The notes beneath the pieces are model-generated. The model had not been told where the DNA came from, searched no databases, and saw nothing but the letters and a program-made list of their open reading frames with translations. From the NCBI GenBank assembly GCA_007988745.1, contig BJUT01000008.1, positions 1 through 64,000 of the forward strand: DNA of 64,000 nt. The letters are read 5' to 3'. Shown here piece after piece: positions 60,234 to 64,000 of this stretch (position 1 is the first letter of the stretch; each line of letters starts with the position of its first letter). This DNA comes from Pseudoalteromonas atlantica (lineage in GTDB: Bacteria > Pseudomonadota > Gammaproteobacteria > Enterobacterales > Alteromonadaceae). A program made the translations under genes and the position numbers.

Positions 60234-61628
60234 CTAACTCCAGCCTTTTATTTTTCTGTAAATAGTCGAGGCGCTTACGCCTAAATAGGCCGCAGCAAGT
60301 GGAATGTTATCATCGCATACGGCTATTGCCGACTCTATTGCCCTTTTTTCAACTTGCCACAGGGGCTCTATGTCGTGTACGCCCATAAGCGAGTTAGTTT
60401 GTATTTGCTCTGCAGATTGAGACGAGCTGGTATTTTTGATTGGAATAGCAGAATTAACACCAAATGAGCTTGGCAACATATCTAACTCAACTACGTCACC
60501 CTCGTTGATAACAACGATATTTTCGATAACATTTTGCAGCTCACGGATATTACCGGGCCAATCGTAGTTGCAAAAAAGGTTTTCAACTTCTTTTGAAAAG
60601 CGATGGAATAATTTAGCGTTACTTTCACTTTTTTGCTTTAAAATATGCATTGCAAGCAACATTATATCGCCAGCTCGTTCGCGTAGCGGAGGTAACTTTA
60701 CAGGAATAACATTAAGCCTATAGTATAAATCTTCTCTAAAACGCCCTTCGGCAACTTCAACTACAGGGCTTCTATTTGTTGCACACACTAGCCTTACATT
60801 ACTGTGTAAAACCTCGCTACTGCCTACCCGATTAAACGCACCCGTTTGTAAAAAACGTAATAACTTAGCTTGTAGGTTGAGCTCCATTTCACACAGTTCA
60901 TCTAAAAATAAAGTACCACCGTTTGCAACTTCTACAGCCCCTTTCCTGTCACTTAGCGCTCCGCTAAAGGCCCCTTTTACATGGCCAAAAAACTCTGACT
61001 CAAATAACTCTCCTGGAATAGCAGCACAGTTAATTGCAATAAATGGCCCTTCACTTCGTGGGCTAGTGTCGTGCAAAGTTTGCGCGCACACCTCTTTACC
61101 TGTGCCACTCTCACCGGTAATAAAAACACATGCTTTGCTTCGCGCTGCACTATCTAAAAGCCTAAACACCGTTTGCATTGCTAACGATTCACCAATAAAC
61201 CCGGAAGTGTTTTGCGCTTTCTGTTCTTGAATTTTAACTGCAGGAGGTGCTTTTTGCGAAAGCGCGCTATCTACGGCGCTCACTAAGCGCTGGCCTGAAA
61301 ACGGTTTTTCTAAAAAATCAAAACCACCTAAACGCATTGCCTCTACTGCAACATCAATAGAGCTATTTGAGGTGATCATGACTACGTTAGCGGGCTTTTC
61401 TTGCTTTTTAACAAACTGCAGCACTTCTAAGCCACTAATATCGGGCAAACAAACATCTTGGACAATGACATCAGGCATCATCTCTTTTATACCTACCAAG
61501 GCAGAGTAGCCATCGGTAAAGTGTTTACATTCGTGCCCTGCTTGCTCTAATTGGCTCGCATAAAGAGCCCCGCTTGCAATGCTGTCTTCTACTATATAAA
61601 CCAGTGATTTTTTTTGAGAATCGTTCAT
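60234..61628 (-). CDS. LuxO-like sigma-54-dependent response regulator
   Basis: 464 residues: receiver domain with phospho-acceptor Asp58 (VIVQDVCLPD) and DFLEKPF; AAA+ domain with Walker A GESGTGKE, a GAFSGA loop at residues 219-224 (serine in place of the usual threonine) and FLDELCEME; C-terminal Fis-type helix-turn-helix (AAAYLGVSASTIYRKIKGW). The receiver and the IxxVEDS/EAMRxGxxDFLxKP style resemble LuxO. It lies 11 bases after a LuxU-like gene, AAGG precedes its ATG, and LuxO-type boxes occur around it. Expected to activate sigma-54 promoters when phosphorylated. Confidence 0.92.
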   Translation of the reverse strand: MNDSQKKSLVYIVEDSIASGALYASQLEQAGHECKHFTDGYSALVGIKEMMPDVIVQDVCLPDISGLEVLQFVKKQEKPANVVMITSNSSIDVAVEAMRLGGFDFLEKPFSGQRLVSAVDSALSQKAPPAVKIQEQKAQNTSGFIGESLAMQTVFRLLDSAARSKACVFITGESGTGKEVCAQTLHDTSPRSEGPFIAINCAAIPGELFESEFFGHVKGAFSGALSDRKGAVEVANGGTLFLDELCEMELNLQAKLLRFLQTGAFNRVGSSEVLHSNVRLVCATNRSPVVEVAEGRFREDLYYRLNVIPVKLPPLRERAGDIMLLAMHILKQKSESNAKLFHRFSKEVENLFCNYDWPGNIRELQNVIENIVVINEGDVVELDMLPSSFGVNSAIPIKNTSSSQSAEQIQTNSLMGVHDIEPLWQVEKRAIESAIAVCDDNIPLAAAYLGVSASTIYRKIKGWS

Positions 61629-61639
61629 GGCAGAGCCTT

Positions 61640-62011
61640 TTAGGTAATATTATTAGCAATAACTTGGTATGCAGCGTGGGTTTTTTCTAGATTATGTTGA
61701 ACGATCTGAGCAGCGTGAATATTTTCTTCAATGGTAACAGGGGGGTAATCATGTAATTGACTGGCAAGGGCTGCCAAAGTTAATGCGCCATATAGCGCCG
61801 CAGAATTTTTAAGTACGTGCATTATATCTTTAATATTATCTTCATCTTGCTCATCAATTGCATTTTTAAGACGAACTCGCATTTCTTCTAATTCATTAAT
61901 AAATAAGTTTACCAGCCTTACTAAAGTGAGTGAGCCAACATCTTGCTCTAATTGCGCTAGCACATGAGCTTGAGTGATGGTGTTATCAATATATTCTTCA
62001 GGTATTGGCAT
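61640..62011 (-). CDS. LuxU-like histidine phosphotransfer protein
   Basis: 123 residues, a single Hpt domain. The phosphorylatable histidine is His65 in MHVLKNSAALYGA, very close to the HALKSSAASFGA motif of Vibrio LuxU; the helix before it (LVRLVNLFINELEEMRVRLKNAI) fits the four-helix bundle. Co-transcribed with the LuxO-like regulator. The hybrid kinase that feeds it is not in the window. A LuxO-type palindrome lies about 60-75 bp upstream of its start. Confidence 0.9.
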   Translation of the reverse strand: MPIPEEYIDNTITQAHVLAQLEQDVGSLTLVRLVNLFINELEEMRVRLKNAIDEQDEDNIKDIMHVLKNSAALYGALTLAALASQLHDYPPVTIEENIHAAQIVQHNLEKTHAAYQVIANNIT

Positions 62012-62070
62012 ATTAGGCCTTTATTTATTATTGTGATACAAAGCTTTTATACTTTTAGAGTAAGTCGTTT

Positions 62071-62085
62071 TTCGCATTTTGCAAA
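62071..62085. promoter_or_regulatory. LuxO-type box upstream of the luxU-like gene
   Basis: TTCGCA-TTT-TGCAAA, one mismatch from the TTTGCA-N3-TGCAAA palindrome found at two other promoters here. No sigma-54 element is visible between it and the gene, so it may repress a sigma-70 promoter (autoregulation). Confidence 0.65.
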
Positions 62086-62098
62086 TCTAAACATTAAG

Positions 62099-62920
62099 TT
62101 AAGTGTACATTTTTACCCATGTCGCCGTATTATTAGCTAAACTACTTGGTCTTCCGAGTAAGTAACCTTGTGCTACATCACACCCTAGCTGCTCTAATAT
62201 TTGTAATTGTTCGCGCTGTTCAATCCCCTCAGCAATGGTTTCTAACCCGAGTCTTTGCGCCATAGCAATAATTGCGCTACACAGGGTAAAGTCTTCATTG
62301 TTCGTTGTAATGCCACTTATAAAGCTGCGATCTATTTTTAGCCCATCAATATTAAACTGCCTTAAAAGGCCTAAAGAGGCATAGCCCGTTCCAAAATCGT
62401 CTAGCCAAATTTTTACCCCTTCTTTATGAAAATGCTCAAATGTTTTAGCAATACGCTGCGGACTTTTTATTAATGCTGTTTCTGTTAATTCTACTTTTAT
62501 GGCTGCGGGGTCTATTTGATACTTATCAAGTAAGCTCATTACTTTGGAAAACACATCCCCTTCAATAATTTGTACCGGCGAAATATTCAATGAAATAGTT
62601 ATATCATTCATACCTATTTTTCTCATTTGGCTTAAATCGCTTAGGGTTTGCTTAAAAATCCAATCACCTAAATCTAAAATCATACCTGACTGTTCTACAT
62701 GCGGAATAAATTCATCTGGGCCAACAACACCATAGCGTGAAGATTCGCAGCGCACTAATGATTCAAAGCCAACTAATTGCCCACTTGTTAAAGATACAAG
62801 CGGCTGGTACACCATATTAAAACAATGGTTTTTCATTGCATGAGCCATAATTTGCTCAAGTTCATGCCAGCGTGCAATGTTGACCGTATTGATAGGCTCT
62901 AAACTTTTAAAAGCATTCAT
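62099..62920 (-). CDS. EAL-domain c-di-GMP phosphodiesterase
   Basis: About 273 residues, a stand-alone EAL domain. Catalytic marks: ESLVRC (EAL position), SLNISPVQI, ELTET, LDDFGTGYASL, LKIDRSFI, ETIAEGIEQ and GYLLGRP, all with the metal and catalytic residues in place, so an active phosphodiesterase is expected. No sensor or membrane part. GGAG lies six bases before the ATG at 62918-62920; the longer frame starts with GTG at 62932. A sigma-54 promoter and a LuxO-type box precede it. Confidence 0.93.
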   Translation of the reverse strand: MNAFKSLEPINTVNIARWHELEQIMAHAMKNHCFNMVYQPLVSLTSGQLVGFESLVRCESSRYGVVGPDEFIPHVEQSGMILDLGDWIFKQTLSDLSQMRKIGMNDITISLNISPVQIIEGDVFSKVMSLLDKYQIDPAAIKVELTETALIKSPQRIAKTFEHFHKEGVKIWLDDFGTGYASLGLLRQFNIDGLKIDRSFISGITTNNEDFTLCSAIIAMAQRLGLETIAEGIEQREQLQILEQLGCDVAQGYLLGRPSSLANNTATWVKMYT

Positions 62921-62966
62921 AAATTTCTCCACAAATAAGGGCTCACCGTAAGCTTGTTACATAAAT

Positions 62967-62982
62967 TGCAAATTACAGACCA
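62967..62982 (-). promoter_or_regulatory. sigma-54 promoter of the EAL gene
   Basis: Minus strand TGGTCTGTAATTTGCA: GG at -24 and GC at -12 with the required 10-base gap, close to TGGCACG-N4-TTGCW. About 47 bases before the ATG. Confidence 0.8.
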
Positions 62983-63068
62983 AAACGAGCCGTCAAAAAC
63001 AAAAAATAAATGCATAAAATTCAATTAGTTAAAGTCGGGTTGTTAGTCTAAAGTTATTGATATATATA

Positions 63069-63083
63069 TTTGCATTTTGCAAA
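63069..63083. promoter_or_regulatory. LuxO-type box upstream of the EAL gene
   Basis: Perfect palindrome TTTGCA-TTT-TGCAAA (extended by one A/T pair on each side), about 120 bp upstream of the expected sigma-54 transcription start, a normal enhancer distance. Confidence 0.82.
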
Positions 63084-63154
63084 TCACACTGACACGCAAG
63101 CTGATTTAGAGTGGGAGCGGGAGTAAGCGATGGTTTGGGTATAAAGTGGCTTTA

Positions 63155-63191
63155 AAAATAAAAAGGCTGACCTAATTGCTTAGAGTCAGCC
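63155..63191 (-). terminator. intrinsic terminator after the small single-span gene
   Basis: GGCTGAC / GTCAGCC stem with a 13-base loop, followed on the minus strand by TTTTTATTTTT. Confidence 0.85.
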
Positions 63192-63219
63192 GAAATAAAT
63201 ACTAAAGGAGAAGTATTGT

Positions 63220-63510
63220 TTAGTTGTTTAAACCTTGTGTGCCTGATTGGGCAGATTGCTCATCTATGTTTTGAGCGTAGTTTAATGTGTTGCTTTCAAT
63301 AGTGGCATTATCTAAATCACTATTGTTAAATTTATTGGTGAACATCTCGGTATTACCTTTATTAACAGGTTCAATAGTAACGGTGCCTCGCAGTGCTGTT
63401 GCACCAACAATAACAGCTGCAACAATAATAATAGACAGCACCATTAACTCTGGAGTAAGAACAAAAGACATTTTTTTTGGTTGCTGTTTAACTTTAGTAT
63501 TAGTTTGCAT
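63220..63510 (-). CDS. small single-span membrane or surface protein, LuxO-box controlled
   Basis: 96 residues: a basic N-terminus (QTNTKVKQQPKK), one hydrophobic segment (about residues 22-41, PELMVLSIIIVAAVIVGATA) and an Asn/Gln/Ser-rich, acidic C-terminal half with no cysteine. No family recognised. ATG at 63508-63510 has AAGGG eight bases upstream; a GTG three codons earlier is less likely. It has its own sigma-54 promoter with an upstream LuxO-type box and its own terminator, so it is a dedicated regulon output. Confidence 0.7.
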   Translation of the reverse strand: MQTNTKVKQQPKKMSFVLTPELMVLSIIIVAAVIVGATALRGTVTIEPVNKGNTEMFTNKFNNSDLDNATIESNTLNYAQNIDEQSAQSGTQGLNN

Positions 63511-63588
63511 AATGGACACCCTTAAAATTTATTTAACTACTTAGCAAATTTATATCAATGATAACTTCGCTCTACTTGGTGTTTATAT

Positions 63589-63604
63589 TGCGAAAGCCAT
63601 GCCA
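63589..63604 (-). promoter_or_regulatory. sigma-54 promoter of the small single-span gene
   Basis: Minus strand TGGCATGGCTTTCGCA: GG and GC elements with the required 10-base gap; one deviation (TCGC instead of TTGC). About 80 bases before the ATG. Confidence 0.8.
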
Positions 63605-63731
63605 AAATAAATTTAATGATGATAAAAAATTTAAGTCTTTATAAATCAATGGGTAAATTAATTACTTTGATAGGGATAATAAAAAATAGCTGAGCGGATA
63701 TTTGCATTATGAGATTTCAATTTCATTTTGA

Positions 63732-63746
63732 TTTGCAAAATGCAAA
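63732..63746. promoter_or_regulatory. LuxO-type box upstream of the small single-span gene
   Basis: Perfect palindrome TTTGCA-AAA-TGCAAA about 160 bp upstream of the expected sigma-54 start. A weaker half-matching copy (TTTGCA-TTA-TGAGAT) lies at 63701-63715. Nothing else could be identified in 63605-64000. Confidence 0.8.
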
Positions 63747-64000
63747 CCAATTTAAAAATAACCATTAAGAACCAACCTACACAACCCAATCAATTAAAAA
63801 GGATTAGTATTTCAGCATTATTTACAGTTTTGCTTAATATATTAAGGCTTTTTAGGCAGTAAAAGTAATTGACTACGCATTACTCAATCGCCATCGCTTT
63901 TTTTGAGAAAACAGTCAATTTTAACCTTTTGAGGTTAAATTTTTGCTAAACTCACTATTTATGTTTGTTTACTTAACAACTAAAAACTTTAATCATAAAT

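Overview
The window reads as a chromosomal segment of a marine gammaproteobacterium of the Alteromonadales, most likely Pseudoalteromonas. This is inferred from AT-rich composition, conserved gene orders (ybeL-leuS-lptE-holA-nadD-rsfS-rlmH-mrdA-mrdB-rlpA-dacA-ybeD-lipB-lipA, and metY-rimP-nusA-infB-rbfA-truB-rpsO-pnp-nlpI) and protein style. It was not confirmed by any database search. There is no rRNA, CRISPR array, prophage or intact insertion sequence.

Layout. 1-3.5 kb: end of an MscS-type channel with an apparent frameshift, an iron-regulated TonB siderophore receptor with a Fur box, and a DUF302 protein. 3.6-7.1 kb: membrane-anchored FKBP isomerase, Lon-like protease (YcbZ type) and YbeL. 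7.2-20.4 kb: the housekeeping block for leucyl-tRNA synthetase, LPS and envelope assembly, NAD synthesis, ribosome silencing, cell-shape peptidoglycan synthesis (PBP2/RodA/RlpA/DacA) and lipoate synthesis. 20.4-25.9 kb: RND efflux pump with a divergent LysR regulator. 25.9-34.5 kb: accessory genes, namely a VCBS/polysaccharide-lyase-like lipoprotein, an RRM protein, a TetR/metallo-beta-lactamase pair, a 49-residue membrane protein, an M28 peptidase, a PDC-sensor-like membrane protein and a cluster of tiny exported EF-hand proteins that includes one decayed copy. 34.6-37.7 kb: copper-type operon merR-copA-cupredoxin behind a MerR promoter with a 19-bp spacer. 37.8-44.4 kb: DUF2059 protein and a six-gene Mrp Na+/H+ antiporter operon with fused A and B subunits. 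44.6-56.3 kb: a putative Zn metallopeptidase and nlpI, then the translation/RNA operon headed by initiator tRNA. 56.5-60 kb: globin-like protein, FeS-type photolyase, Hsp20 behind a ROSE-like RNA thermometer, and a peroxiredoxin.

60.2-63.8 kb holds the most interesting unit: a LuxU-like phosphotransfer protein, a LuxO-like sigma-54 response regulator, an EAL phosphodiesterase and a small single-span protein. Three palindromes of the form TTTGCA-N3-TGCAAA, matching the LuxO-box consensus known from Vibrio Qrr promoters, lie upstream of the luxU-like gene, the EAL gene and the small-protein gene. The last two also have well-spaced sigma-54 -24/-12 elements. This looks like a self-contained LuxUO regulon linked to c-di-GMP, with no visible Qrr RNA.

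Other new-looking signals are a MITE-like intergenic repeat family (five copies including one internal-deletion form), a 62-bp duplicated leader with compensatory base changes in the EF-hand cluster, and a 133-bp imperfect palindrome upstream of dacA.
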